Shown in pieces: positions 15,555 to 24,888 of a stretch of DNA of 35,592 bases. Numbering within the stretch: position 1 is the first letter of the stretch; each line of letters starts with the position of its first letter. The DNA is from Mediterraneibacter agrestimuris. GTDB lineage: Bacteria; Bacillota; Clostridia; Lachnospirales; Lachnospiraceae. A model generated the notes under the pieces. It saw only the letters and a program-made list of their open reading frames with translations. It was not told where the DNA came from and did no database searches. The position numbers and the translations under genes were made by a program. The stretch spans positions 1-35,592 of the forward strand of contig NZ_CALPDG010000039.1 in the NCBI RefSeq assembly GCF_943193195.1, read 5' to 3'.

Positions 15555-16133
15555 CTATTCATACAAACTATCAATCAAATGGTCAACCATAAAATCAAAG
15601 GTTTCTACGTGTTTGTGTGGAAGAATATCTTTATTTTTAATATTCGTAATTAAAGAATAAATAACTGACATCGCTAAACCCGCGTCAACCTTGAATTTCA
15701 AATACGGCTGGCTAAAAAAAAGTTGTTGGCTCATATGATTGGATTCCTCAATTTTTTTTGCCTGTTCCTCTGATAACTTGTTCATCAAAATTGTAAAGTC
15801 CGTACTGTCCGAATTGTATAAAAAATTGTTTTTATCATATTCCCGATAAATAAGCTTTAAAGCTTCAGCAACACCATACTTATTTTTGTGTTTATCGATT
15901 ACCTCCAACGCCACATTGCAGATTTGCTCTTGCACGGAACACAACACCTCACAAAAGAGAGCCTCTTTCGATTCAAAGAAAAGATAAAACGCCCCTTTTG
16001 AGATTCCTACCTGTTTGCAAAGGTCATCGACACTTGTTTTCTTATAGCCATACTGTGTCCAACTCTGCTTACAGGCTTCCTGCAAACTTCTTTTGATGTT
16101 TTCTTTTTCTCGTTCTGTAAAACTTCTTGCCAT
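15555..16133 (-). CDS. TetR-family transcriptional regulator
   Basis: The 192-residue repressor has a TetR helix-turn-helix in the first ~60 residues ('TSVDDLCKQVGISKGAFYLFFESKEALFCEVL') and a divergent C-terminal ligand domain. The start ATG at 16133 has AAGGAG about 7 nt upstream. A promoter and an inverted repeat (CTATGAC…GTCATAG) lie just upstream, consistent with autorepression. It heads the operon with DUF4180 and the KTR-like gene. The ligand is unknown. Confidence 0.9.
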   Translation of the reverse strand: MARSFTEREKENIKRSLQEACKQSWTQYGYKKTSVDDLCKQVGISKGAFYLFFESKEALFCEVLCSVQEQICNVALEVIDKHKNKYGVAEALKLIYREYDKNNFLYNSDSTDFTILMNKLSEEQAKKIEESNHMSQQLFFSQPYLKFKVDAGLAMSVIYSLITNIKNKDILPHKHVETFDFMVDHLIDSLYE

Positions 16134-16148
16134 ATAGTTTTCTCCTTT

Positions 16149-16209
16149 CTATGACTTAAAAAACTTTATTGGTCATAGATATAATACACCCTTTACAAGT
16201 AAACTTCAA
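16149..16209 (-). promoter_or_regulatory. Promoter and likely TetR operator
   Basis: Minus-strand TTGAAG (16204-16209), 17-bp spacer, TATTAT (16181-16186). Downstream of the -10, CTATGAC (16149-16155) and GTCATAG (16172-16178) form a perfect inverted repeat spaced by 16 bp, overlapping the start site and leader. Confidence 0.65.
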
Positions 16210-16265
16210 GAAATATTTTCAAAATACGCTATCGCATGATTAAATGTTTCATACCAGTCACACTA

Positions 16266-18422
16266 TCACTCAAAATACATATATTCCATATAAAATTTAT
16301 TAAAATCTTTATCGCCGGGCAAATTAACTTCCGTGGATAATTCTGCGATATGTCCAACCCGTTCCTCCGCTTCCTTGTCCGTCAGATAACGCACCGCACC
16401 TTTTAAACAGCTGTTGCCTATGGCTTCGATTTTATCTTTGCATCCCCCCGGCAGCAGCCCGATTCCGATCGCCTTGACGATATCCATCTTATACCCGAAA
16501 CCTCCGGCAATATAAATCTTATCAATTTCCTCATAGGTCACCCCATATTTCAGTAAGAGTGTTTCTAATCCCGACCGTACCGCTGATTTGGCAAGCTGGA
16601 TTTCACGCACGTCTTTCTGGTAGAATGCAATACCTTCTGTCAGCGGAAAACCCTCTTCAAAATAGACTTCCTCCAGCAGTCCTGTCTCATCTACAAGCTC
16701 TGCCTTCACCAGTTCATAAGTCGTATCGATCACACCTGTTCCGCAGATTCCAACCGGTTCTTTATCCCCGATTGTTTTAAGTACTGCTTTTCCATCTTCA
16801 ATCACCACATTGCAGACAGCCCCCGGAATACTTCCTGTACCATGGATAATATTTCCACCCTCAAATGCCGGTCCCGCAGCAGCAGACGTCACCATAATCT
16901 TATCCTTACACCCGACCGCCATCTCTCCGTTTGTTCCCAAATCCACAAGTACAGATATCTGCTCCTTGCGATCGAAATCGCAGGCATACAGTCCCGCCGT
17001 GATATCTCCGCCTACATAGGTTGAAATTCCCGGAAATACAGTTACTTCAAAGGAATATTCTCTGGAACCAAATAATTCCTCATATCCGATATGAATGGTA
17101 TCAATATTCACCGGGATAAACGGGAATACCCCCAGTGTTTCACAGGAATATCCCATCAGCAGATGCACCATTGTTGTGTTAGCGCCAATGACCATCTTCT
17201 CGGGTACGATCTCTTTTCCTTCCAACAATGCATAAATACCTTTTTCCAGTTCCCCAAGAATACACTGTCTCAGTTCATTTCCCTTACCGTTATTGGATGC
17301 TTCAATTCTGCTGATCACATCAGCACCATAAGCTCTCTGGCGATTGATCGCAGTAAATACATCTATGACCTCTTTCTTATCCAAATCAACCAGCTGCATG
17401 GCGATCGTTGTTGTTCCAATATCTACCGCGACCGCATATCTACCGTCTTTTGTTACTTCAAATGTCTGCGTGTCCTTTTCATAATCAGTCACAACCAGAA
17501 ATTCATCTTCCTGATTAAAGTCCAACGAAATCGTGCATTTTCCTTTTGGAAATGCCTTGCATGCAAGCCGGTATCCCTTATCTAATTCCTCTTTCGAGAA
17601 GAACCTCTCATCTTCTTTTGACAGTTGTATCTCACCTTCCAGAACCTGAATCTTGCACTTACCGCAGGTTCCTTTTCCCGCACAGACAGCGCTCAGATAA
17701 ATCCCCTGTGTATGCAGCGTCTTCATCAGGGACAGATCTTCCTGTCCCTGAATAACAAGTTCTTCGCCGCCCTTTTTTACGACGATCGGAAAACGATGCA
17801 CATTCCTCAGCTTACAATCTACCCTCCGGCATCGGCTGCAGTCATGCTCCAGAATGTAATCACTGGAGGATTCATCCAGAAGATAAATCTGGCAGGAAGA
17901 TTTGACCGGATTCAGCATCATACTTTCCATAATTCCGATTCCCGCCTCTTCTTTTGCATGTGTTACCTCCCATGCAGTCCGCTGAATCTTCATTGAAATA
18001 TCCTGAGGAGCTTCCAGTCTGTTTGACACCCCGCACCCTTTTTCCTTACACATGCGCACGATTTCTTCCTGTACAGCCTTGTCTATCTGGAACAGATAGT
18101 CATCTGCCATTGCGTCTGCAAGCATCCCCCCCAGATAATTACCTTCTTCAAAAAGCCGCGCAGACCATCTTCCCATATCCGGTCCGATAGAATTGATATT
18201 ATATAATGCTTCTGTCACACCTTCTCTGTACCGACTCAGGTCATATCCTTCCGTACTGCCAAATTCCAACAATGCCACCGGCTTGATTCGTTTGTATGCA
18301 CCCTCCAGCATCCCCTCATATTCATCAAGCACCGCTTCATAAACAGGACTTGTCGGGTAACAGTCTATAAGCATAAGTACATTTTCTCTATTTATCTGAA
18401 TATCAAACCCTGTAATCTTCAT
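16266..18422 (-). CDS. RACo-type corrinoid activation protein (ASKHA/DUF4445) with N-terminal fusion
   Basis: This 718-residue protein contains, in order, a ~190-residue N-terminal domain resembling the B12-dependent methionine synthase activation fold and a Cys cluster (CSRCRRVDC, 195-203). Next are a [2Fe-2S] ferredoxin domain (Cys247, Cys253, Cys256, Cys288) and a large ASKHA ATPase region (DIGTTT at 334-339; 'VDLGTNGEMAVG'; 'YIAGGFGYKMD'). This matches reductive activators of corrinoid proteins, which use ATP and the iron-sulfur cluster to return inactive Co(II) to Co(I) in methyltransferases. The start has AGGAGGG about 11 nt upstream. The neighbouring corrinoid protein is broken, so the partner must lie elsewhere or the gene is an orphan. 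Confidence 0.85.
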   Translation of the reverse strand: MKITGFDIQINRENVLMLIDCYPTSPVYEAVLDEYEGMLEGAYKRIKPVALLEFGSTEGYDLSRYREGVTEALYNINSIGPDMGRWSARLFEEGNYLGGMLADAMADDYLFQIDKAVQEEIVRMCKEKGCGVSNRLEAPQDISMKIQRTAWEVTHAKEEAGIGIMESMMLNPVKSSCQIYLLDESSSDYILEHDCSRCRRVDCKLRNVHRFPIVVKKGGEELVIQGQEDLSLMKTLHTQGIYLSAVCAGKGTCGKCKIQVLEGEIQLSKEDERFFSKEELDKGYRLACKAFPKGKCTISLDFNQEDEFLVVTDYEKDTQTFEVTKDGRYAVAVDIGTTTIAMQLVDLDKKEVIDVFTAINRQRAYGADVISRIEASNNGKGNELRQCILGELEKGIYALLEGKEIVPEKMVIGANTTMVHLLMGYSCETLGVFPFIPVNIDTIHIGYEELFGSREYSFEVTVFPGISTYVGGDITAGLYACDFDRKEQISVLVDLGTNGEMAVGCKDKIMVTSAAAGPAFEGGNIIHGTGSIPGAVCNVVIEDGKAVLKTIGDKEPVGICGTGVIDTTYELVKAELVDETGLLEEVYFEEGFPLTEGIAFYQKDVREIQLAKSAVRSGLETLLLKYGVTYEEIDKIYIAGGFGYKMDIVKAIGIGLLPGGCKDKIEAIGNSCLKGAVRYLTDKEAEERVGHIAELSTEVNLPGDKDFNKFYMEYMYFE

Positions 18423-18488
18423 CGTATAATTTCCCTCCTAAACAAGTACTAAAACCGGCTGCGTTTTCACCTGCATTCTTTCTTTATT

Positions 18489-18885
18489 TTACAATAAAAC
18501 AAACAGGAACGAAAGCATTTGTAACATCATAACAACCAGATTCTTACCGATATCATGCAAATCCCCCTGTATAGTTCTGATAACAGCTTTTCCCACCGGC
18601 TCATTTCCGACTTCAACCAATTTCGGCTCCAGCACTGTAAGTCCTGCATTCATTGCTCTTGCAACAACAAGCACTTCAGATACAAAAACTTCGATATTTT
18701 TAAACTTTGCTCCGATGATCATCATTCTTGATAATAAACCTTCTTCCGGCTTCCGAACAACTGCAATCACCCGGCTTTGTCTTATCTCCGCATACGGTAT
18801 AGATATCTCTGACAATACTTTTCCCATAAATTCTTCATCTGTCCATGAAGATACAGAAGCCTTCTTTAAGTTCGGATATGTCATG
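18489..18885 (-). pseudogene. Truncated corrinoid (B12-binding) protein remnant
   Basis: The reading frame contains 'GLLSRMMIIGAKFKNIEVFVSEVLVVARAMNAGLTVLEPKLVEVGNEPVGKAVIRTIQGDLHDIGKNLVVMMLQ', the helical cap and start of the cobalamin-binding domain. The cobalt-ligand motif (D-L-H-D-I-G) is intact. Immediately after MMLQ the frame runs into an unrelated short tail and a stop, so about half of the Rossmann B12 domain is missing. The N-terminal ~50 residues do not look like the family, and no ribosome-binding site is seen. A terminator of the upstream gene ends right before this ORF. It is a relic of an MtaC/MtbC-like methyltransferase partner. Adjacent RACo and this relic suggest loss of a methyl-transfer pathway. 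Confidence 0.7.
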
Positions 18886-18937
18886 AACCTGAAGATGGAG
18901 AAGGCAAATATCTTTTTGGAGTCCAAGTGAATGGAGA

Positions 18938-18977
18938 AAGAAAAACAGACCATCTGCAAATCATAGCAGATGGTCTG
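18938..18977 (-). terminator. Rho-independent terminator after the FMN-binding lipoprotein gene
   Basis: A perfect 12-bp stem CAGACCATCTGC / GCAGATGGTCTG with 8-nt loop is followed by UUUUUCUUU on the minus strand. It ends the receptor - FMN-lipoprotein operon. Confidence 0.9.
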
Positions 18978-19035
18978 TCGTTTCTTAATTATGAACAGCT
19001 CCTGTTCTTCCTGTTTATGGAATGTACTTTTCCCC

Positions 19036-19479
19036 TTAGTGCTCAGTGTCTACGAACACAATACTGGAATCTCCTCTGCGTGCCTGTTCCAATACCGCCT
19101 GAGCCAGTATTTGAAACGATCCATGAGAAGAAGTTGCCCCTGTAAGTGCATCGATTTCACCCTCACCTTGCCCCTCCAGAAGCTGATTTGCATAATAGCG
19201 GGTATACTCATTGGGGTAAGTGCCCTGCACATGAAGCATGGTCTGCATATATGCATTATCCCAGCTCTTGATAAAGCCGCTGGCATTCTCCGCATTATAC
19301 TCTACGGAAATAATGTTTCCGCCCTTCACCAGAATGGTGATATATTCCTTCCATCCGTGGCTGAATTCGGATGTCTGAGCGGTATAATATCCATCCTGAA
19401 GCTCCTCCTGATCTCCACATGCTGTCAGCAGCGCCACCGCCAGCAGCAGGCTTAAAATTATAGTAAAAATCTTTTTCAT
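19036..19479 (-). CDS. FMN-binding domain lipoprotein
   Basis: The ~147-residue product has a lipoprotein signal ([21 protein letters not shown], lipobox Cys21) and an FMN-binding (NqrC/RnfG-like) domain. Its '[13 protein letters not shown]' motif is the site where a flavin transferase attaches FMN to a Thr in this family. It is therefore likely an extracytoplasmic flavoprotein or flavin-dependent electron relay. I choose ATG 19479, which overlaps the receptor's TGA (ATGA), so the two are co-translated. No transferase (ApbE) gene is in the window. A strong terminator follows. Confidence 0.85.
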   Translation of the reverse strand: MKKIFTIILSLLLAVALLTACGDQEELQDGYYTAQTSEFSHGWKEYITILVKGGNIISVEYNAENASGFIKSWDNAYMQTMLHVQGTYPNEYTRYYANQLLEGQGEGEIDALTGATSSHGSFQILAQAVLEQARRGDSSIVFVDTEH

Positions 19480-21491
19480 CTGCTGCATTTCTCCTTCAAT
19501 TTAAATTTTTGTACCTGATCTTGCAGCGCCTCGGCCTCTTTCGCCAGAGAACCGCTGGACTGCTCTGTTTCCTCTGCATTTTGCAGATTGCGGTCTGCAA
19601 TAGTAGAGATAGTGGCAATCCGCTCCTCCATTACAGTCAACGCAAGTTCTTGTCCCTGCACCGCTGCAGTCAACTGATCTGAAATAGTTCTAATCCGTTC
19701 TGAAACATCTGAAATAGCGTGAAGAGAATCAGCGGTATTAGCGGTCAGCACTACACCAGTCTGGATAATCGTTTTGGTATTGTTGACCATTTCTGTGGCG
19801 CTCTTCGCAGCATCTGCACTTTTTGCGGCAAGCTGTTTTACCTCATTGGCTACAACTGCAAAGCCCTTTCCGGCGGCTCCGGCACGCGATGCCTCCACAG
19901 AGGCATTGATGGACAGAATATTGGTCTGGAACGCAATATCCTCAATATACTTTGCAATTTTAGTAATCTGCTGCGCATTAGCACTGATGTCATCCATAGC
20001 AGAAGACAGGGAGGACATTTGCTCATTGGCGCTTTGAATACGCTGACTAATCTCCTCAGTCTGGGAATGGGTCTGATCGCTGCTTTCCGCAACATCGGCC
20101 AGACGCGCTTTCACATGAGTTACCTCAAGAACCAGTTCCTCGGCAGACTGATTCTGTTCCAGGGATGCCTGGTGTAACTGTACAGACTGCCCGCTCAGCT
20201 GCTCCGCCATAGCAGTAAGACGGTCAGCGGCAGAATGGAATCCAAGAAGGGTTTCATTCATTGACCGGGTAATTGTATACAAACTGTTGCGAATCAATAT
20301 AAAATCACCCTTATAGTCCACCTGTGGTCCGGTTCGCAAGTCGCCGCCCGCAACATGGGTCAGTACCTTCTGGATGTCGGATATGTACCGATTTACGCTT
20401 TCTAGAGTGACGTCCAGCGTCTGTGTCATGATCTCCAGCTCATCTCCGGTGCTAACAGGATATACATCCGTATGCAGATCACCATCTGAAAGAGCCACCA
20501 TCCGTTCCGTTACATACTTCACCGGATTGGAAATAGAACGGGCAAAACGCAGAATCAACAGCATAGAAATCATAAGCCCCACCAGAGTGGCAAGTATTGA
20601 AATCAACATAGCCCAGTTAATAAAATGGCTGTAATCCGACTTGGGGATCTGGATTACCAGCGCCCACTGAGTCCCCCGGATCGGGGAAAATGCCACCAGC
20701 ATTTTTTTTCCATTGACGAAAAATTCTGCTGCCCCTGTTTCTCCAGTGGCAACCCTTTCTGCCGCATCCTCATTGTCGCCGCTAAGCTGAATCAACGTGT
20801 TTTGGTTAAGAACCATGGACTGATCCGGATGACCGGTAACAATCCCCTCCTGGTTGACCATATAAGCCATGCCGCTTCTACCCAGATTGATGCTGCTGAT
20901 CACATCATTGAGTATGTCATACTTATATACTCCCGTCACATAAAGAACGGTCTTTCCGTCCTCCTTCACCGGCATTCCCATTGTAACGCCCAGTTTGTCC
21001 TGATAGATGGTGGAGGTGTCGATTGTCAGATTGTCCGTTTCCTTCAGCAGCGAAAAAAACTTGCTGTCCAGATTTTCCGATGCATCGCCGATTCCTTGTA
21101 CCAACCGTCCATTCAGATCATATAGGGCAATTATATAAAATTCATAAATCTCCGCCGCTTCTTCCAGTACTATTTTGCGGTTCTCCGAAATTGCCGCAGC
21201 ATTCATGCTGTTAGAAGCCGCCCCATTCATCCGGGGATCGCTGGCAATATTCATCACACGATCGGCCAGCATATGTACATTAGCTTCCATCGTTTTAGCC
21301 GACTGCCGTGCCATTGGCTGAAGGCTGTCCAACAAGATATTGCTGGCAAGTGACTGTAGAGAAAGAGCCATAATCACACAGCATATGACCACCAAAATCA
21401 CGATATTAAGCGTAGTATTTCTCAAAATCCGCCCATTCAGGCTCCTTTTTGCTCCCCGACTACTAAGGGAGTCCTCTTGCTTTCCTATCAC
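19476..21491 (-). CDS. Methyl-accepting chemotaxis-type receptor (dCache, HAMP, MCP signal)
   Basis: This 671-residue receptor has a membrane segment (~27-45), an extracytoplasmic dCache-type domain (~60-285: 'YLYD' replaced by '[12 protein letters not shown]', '[15 protein letters not shown]', 'WALVIQIP'), a second membrane segment (~293-315) and HAMP (~316-370). A coiled-coil signalling module follows; its hairpin tip is '[40 protein letters not shown]' (516-555). The dCache should bind a small metabolite. GTG start with AAAGGAG about 9 nt upstream. No CheA/CheW or flagellar genes are in the window, and the GC content appears higher than in flanking genes. It is coupled to an FMN-lipoprotein, suggesting a redox- or flavin-linked sensory pair (inference). 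Confidence 0.9.
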   Translation of the reverse strand: MIGKQEDSLSSRGAKRSLNGRILRNTTLNIVILVVICCVIMALSLQSLASNILLDSLQPMARQSAKTMEANVHMLADRVMNIASDPRMNGAASNSMNAAAISENRKIVLEEAAEIYEFYIIALYDLNGRLVQGIGDASENLDSKFFSLLKETDNLTIDTSTIYQDKLGVTMGMPVKEDGKTVLYVTGVYKYDILNDVISSINLGRSGMAYMVNQEGIVTGHPDQSMVLNQNTLIQLSGDNEDAAERVATGETGAAEFFVNGKKMLVAFSPIRGTQWALVIQIPKSDYSHFINWAMLISILATLVGLMISMLLILRFARSISNPVKYVTERMVALSDGDLHTDVYPVSTGDELEIMTQTLDVTLESVNRYISDIQKVLTHVAGGDLRTGPQVDYKGDFILIRNSLYTITRSMNETLLGFHSAADRLTAMAEQLSGQSVQLHQASLEQNQSAEELVLEVTHVKARLADVAESSDQTHSQTEEISQRIQSANEQMSSLSSAMDDISANAQQITKIAKYIEDIAFQTNILSINASVEASRAGAAGKGFAVVANEVKQLAAKSADAAKSATEMVNNTKTIIQTGVVLTANTADSLHAISDVSERIRTISDQLTAAVQGQELALTVMEERIATISTIADRNLQNAEETEQSSGSLAKEAEALQDQVQKFKLKEKCSR

Positions 21492-21604
21492 GTTTCTGTC
21501 GCTCCTTTTTAGATATTTTTTTCATTAGCAGAATAAACGCCGCTCAATCCACCAGTCAGAAATATTGTGCGCTGTATCTGGCTGATAGTTGAAAAACTTC
21601 ATGA

Positions 21605-21620
21605 TTAATATAGCATAAAT
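21605..21620 (-). promoter_or_regulatory. Extended -10 promoter of the receptor gene
   Basis: Minus-strand TATATT (21607-21612) is preceded by TATGC, giving a TGn extended -10; the -35 is poor. The 16-base run around it (ATTTATGCTATATTAA) is identical to that of the RpiR promoter near 35251. The leader to the GTG start is about 110 nt. Confidence 0.5.
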
Positions 21621-21714
21621 TTCCTGTTAAAGAAAGAGCTTTTTTATCTAAGAATATATTAGAATATGCTACTATCTTGAACTTTTTACCGTCTTTTCGA
21701 GAATGCTTGGCAAC

Positions 21715-21755
21715 ATAAAACTGCCGGAAGGTTTTATATCCCCCCGGCGGTTTTT
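21715..21755. terminator. Terminator after the GH95-type gene
   Basis: The stem is built from CTGCCGG and CCGGCGG, with U-rich tracts on both sides (AUAAAACUG… and GGUUUUUAUG), so it works as a bidirectional terminator. It closes the GH95 gene that ends at 21754. Confidence 0.65.
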
Positions 21756-24042
21756 ATGTTATACTGATGTTGCCTCGGTTCGCTTCTTCGTCACCATCAT
21801 TATCATTGCTGTCTATCCCAAATATATATTTCCTTCCCCCTTCTAATTCTACTTCCAGCATTCCCTTTTCCACTTCACAGGCGCGGTCTCCGAACAGTCC
21901 TGCAACATTTCTGCTTTTTCTGATGTATATTTTCCCATCATATTTCGGCGCCAGCATCACTGAAATAATTTTACCATTATTCATTGCTGCGGATACAAGC
22001 ATTCCTCTTTCTGCACGGAAATTCTCAAATGCAACTTCTTCCTTACACCATTCTTCTGGAATTGCCGGAAAAAATTCTAATATATTGTTTTCACTCTGCA
22101 ACAGCATTTCCTGCAGTACATCTGCCGCGCAAAAATTCCCCTCCAAAGTAAAGGGTCTGTAATGAAACGTAGATATACCATGATTCTTATAATCTCCATT
22201 TAGATGAAACCCATTTGGAGAACAACAGCTCTCCCAGAATGTCCGTAACTGATAGGCTGCGCCATTTCCATTCTTCTGAATCGTATAAAATTCAGCAAGC
22301 CATGTAAATGAATACCCCACCCAGTATCCGGTGCCTAATCGTTCTAAATCCAAAATAGTTGCATCAATGATTTTCTTTTCTTCTGGTTTCTCATAATTGA
22401 GCAGGCGCAGCGGATGAATTGCCATCGCATGAGACATGTGTCTATGAGATTCCTCCAGACTCTCATCCGGACTTAACATCAATACATTTTTTTCATTCAC
22501 AGCAAGCTCCGGAATCTTCAGCAAGATTGCATTCCATTTTTCAGTTTCCCCATTATCAAGCTCATCTGCCAGTTTTCCCAACGCTCCGAACAGATATCGC
22601 ATTAAGGACACATCATAATTTGAGTTTGGAGTCAAAAATGCCTCGATCGTATCATCATGTATCTCGGGCGAAGAAGAAATCGGAAGATAATACAATCCAT
22701 CCCGTTCTTCCAAAATCCCCATAATAAACTCTGCTGTTTCTGAAAGATACGGATAAGCCTCTTCTTCCAGAAACTTCTTATCTCCCGAGAAACGGTAATA
22801 TCTTTCAAATGCCTGGCAAAGCCAAAGCTGATTTGCCGGTGACAATGCATACATCCCCCAGCCGCCAAGAGGTTTTCCGTCAATAGACATTACAGCCGGA
22901 ATACAGATTCCTTTTGAATTATAAAATTTCTTTGAAAACTGACGGCCGCATTCTGCCATGCTCCAAAGATAATCGATAAAACACTCCCCTTCCTCCAGGT
23001 GATTGGCTTTCAAATAGCTGTAATAGCTCATCTGTGTATTCAGATCATGATGATAGTCTCCTTTCCACGGCGGGAGCTTTCCATCATCAGCCGTCCATAC
23101 CCCTTGCAACGGCATTGGATAATGCCCCTTTCGTGAACAGGATGCCAGTAAATAATTTGTCAAATACCAATTCTTCTCAAATTCTTTGTCTGGAAGTGTC
23201 ACACTGCTTTTTTCCCAATATGATTTCCACCAGCCGCAATGCTCACAAAATGTCTTTTGATACCCCTTATCCAAGAATTTTTCCAGCTTTTCCAACGTCT
23301 TTTCTTTCCAATCTGAGCCATCATTGGAATTTGCTACAGAATATACAATATATGTCTTTCCACAGCTTTCTTTAAATCTTAAAAATATCCCGTAAGAAAA
23401 TATATCACTGATTTCCTGTGTAAAACCTCGTATTCCCTCTTGTACAATCCTTTGCGGAGTCTTATAGTAAAGTTTTTTCAATGAAGTTGTATTGACACTG
23501 TCTGCTAAGACATCTTCTATTGGCTGCCCTTCTGTTTTTATGCTGTATTCTGGATTTTCAATCTGAAAAGAGAACGAATCTGCCGGTTTGTTTATTGCAA
23601 TATAACCAATATTCTCCTCTGCATGAAGGAAACTGCACACCAAAATATCCTTCATCTGAATCTTAGCTTCTGCATGTGACAGAATTAACTTTGAACATAC
23701 ATTTTCATCGCACTGAAAATCAAAAATAATCTTTCCCGCCGGCAATTTTGACGGCAATACATGATTATACGGCTCATCAAATATATGCCTGATTTCTTCT
23801 TCATTCCTTTCACGGACCAACCTTATCATATTTTTGTAGCTAAATTCTTTCTTTTCGATTCCTGGACATGTTGTAACATCCCAGATATCCCCACGGTCAA
23901 GACTAAACCGTAAATGTCTTGAAGTCCCCCAGATCAACGCACCGCATTGTCCGTTTCCAAGCGGCACGGCTTCATCCCAGCGCTGTACTGTACGGAAAAA
24001 TAAAAGATTGCAGTTCTCACCCGGTAATTTTTTCTCTGTCAT
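21754..24042 (-). CDS. GH95-family glycoside hydrolase (putative alpha-L-fucosidase/galactosidase)
   Basis: The 762-residue cytosolic enzyme (no signal peptide) has the GH95 N-terminal beta-sandwich ('WDEAVPLGNGQCGALIWG', 22-39) and an (a/a)6 barrel with 'LQGVWTADDGKLPPWKGDYHHDLNTQMSYY' (~312-341). It also has 'ISSSPEIHDD' (456-464), 'SHRHMSHAMAIHP' (532-544) and 'TLEGNFCAADVLQEMLLQS' (632-650). In canonical GH95 fucosidase AfcA the catalytic set is Asn421-x-Asn423, Glu566 and Asp766; here the equivalents appear to be Asp333-x-Asn335, Glu460 and Glu634. The N-to-D and D-to-E changes suggest altered specificity. It probably cleaves imported terminal fucose or related residues from mucin-type oligosaccharides. 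A strong SD is not apparent. Confidence 0.8.
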   Translation of the reverse strand: MTEKKLPGENCNLLFFRTVQRWDEAVPLGNGQCGALIWGTSRHLRFSLDRGDIWDVTTCPGIEKKEFSYKNMIRLVRERNEEEIRHIFDEPYNHVLPSKLPAGKIIFDFQCDENVCSKLILSHAEAKIQMKDILVCSFLHAEENIGYIAINKPADSFSFQIENPEYSIKTEGQPIEDVLADSVNTTSLKKLYYKTPQRIVQEGIRGFTQEISDIFSYGIFLRFKESCGKTYIVYSVANSNDGSDWKEKTLEKLEKFLDKGYQKTFCEHCGWWKSYWEKSSVTLPDKEFEKNWYLTNYLLASCSRKGHYPMPLQGVWTADDGKLPPWKGDYHHDLNTQMSYYSYLKANHLEEGECFIDYLWSMAECGRQFSKKFYNSKGICIPAVMSIDGKPLGGWGMYALSPANQLWLCQAFERYYRFSGDKKFLEEEAYPYLSETAEFIMGILEERDGLYYLPISSSPEIHDDTIEAFLTPNSNYDVSLMRYLFGALGKLADELDNGETEKWNAILLKIPELAVNEKNVLMLSPDESLEESHRHMSHAMAIHPLRLLNYEKPEEKKIIDATILDLERLGTGYWVGYSFTWLAEFYTIQKNGNGAAYQLRTFWESCCSPNGFHLNGDYKNHGISTFHYRPFTLEGNFCAADVLQEMLLQSENNILEFFPAIPEEWCKEEVAFENFRAERGMLVSAAMNNGKIISVMLAPKYDGKIYIRKSRNVAGLFGDRACEVEKGMLEVELEGGRKYIFGIDSNDNDGDEEANRGNISIT

Positions 24043-24411
24043 TTAATCCATCCTGCTCTTTCTCAAAATTCTAGACTATACGTCAGTTGCTGCATGTACA
24101 TGTCTCTTTTGATTTCTATTATATATCACCACGGTATTCTCTTACAATCCCAATCATATTCAGATAATTTTCTATGGGAACATACGCAGGAATAGAGTTT
24201 CTTGTTCCGAATGCAAACCTGCCGTGATTCTTGCATTTCTTAATGACATCCAGCCATATTTATCTACCCCTACCGGAAAGGGTAAAATCTGGTCTTGATT
24301 GGAATACTTTGCATCTGGCATTAACATGAGAATGCTTTTGAGTTTTCTTTACCTTCAAAGGGCACATTTTCTTTCTCAACAATTGAAGAGAATTTCCCAT
24401 TTTCCGGATGA

Positions 24412-24840
24412 GAGATTTTTATTTCTCACCCGGATGAAATCCATGGTACAAACGAAACTCCGATCACAGTCGGTGAGCTTTACTGGTTTCAGCTGGATAC
24501 AAGCATGGAAGAAGATTTTCTGTTTTTAGAACCAACGGCTGCCCATGATTTGATCACAAAACAGAATGCAATTGAGCAGCATATTGTAGCATCTCATTAT
24601 TGTCTATTCGCATGAAGCTGAAATCTTTTTTTTCTGCGGATATTCGGGATGCACTTATATATATCGATAAATATATAACGGAAGACTTATCCTTGGAACA
24701 ATTAGCTGATACAGCCGGATTAACCTGCTCCCAATCCAAGCAGAAGTTCAAAAAACAGCTTGGAATCGCACAGACTGACATTCATCATACGAACTTTCGA
24801 TACCTCTCCATCTGCAAATTTAATTTTAAGTTTCAAAGTG
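24412..24840 (+). pseudogene. Decayed AraC-family regulator
   Basis: On the + strand, 24412-24615 encodes 'EIFISHPDEIHGTNETPITVGELYWFQLDTSMEEDFLFLEPTAAHDLI', the cupin end of an AraC regulator's sensor domain, closed by a TGA at 24613. About the same point the frame shifts by one, and 24612 onward encodes 'ADIRDALIYIDKYITEDLSLEQLADTAGLTCSQSKQKFKKQLGI', the first half of the AraC HTH. The second HTH is lost before the sialidase terminator. Further remnants upstream (24150-24410) are fragmentary. It is a relic divergent from the GH95 gene, which it may once have regulated. Confidence 0.75.
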
Positions 24841-24874
24841 AAAAAAGGGACTGCCGTTTCCTCTCGGCGTCCCC
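24841..24874 (-). terminator. Terminator after the sialidase gene
   Basis: On the minus strand GGGGAC-GCCG pairs with CGGC-A-GTCCC, followed by six U, about 15 bp after the sialidase stop codon (24889). It isolates the nan-type operon from the GH95 gene. Confidence 0.85.
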
Positions 24875-24888
24875 TTCCTCAAAATCTG

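Noticed and set aside
18489-18959. Intact 156-residue corrinoid gene
   Set aside because: Its first codons lie inside the terminator hairpin of the upstream operon, and the B12 domain is cut off, so a relic is more likely.
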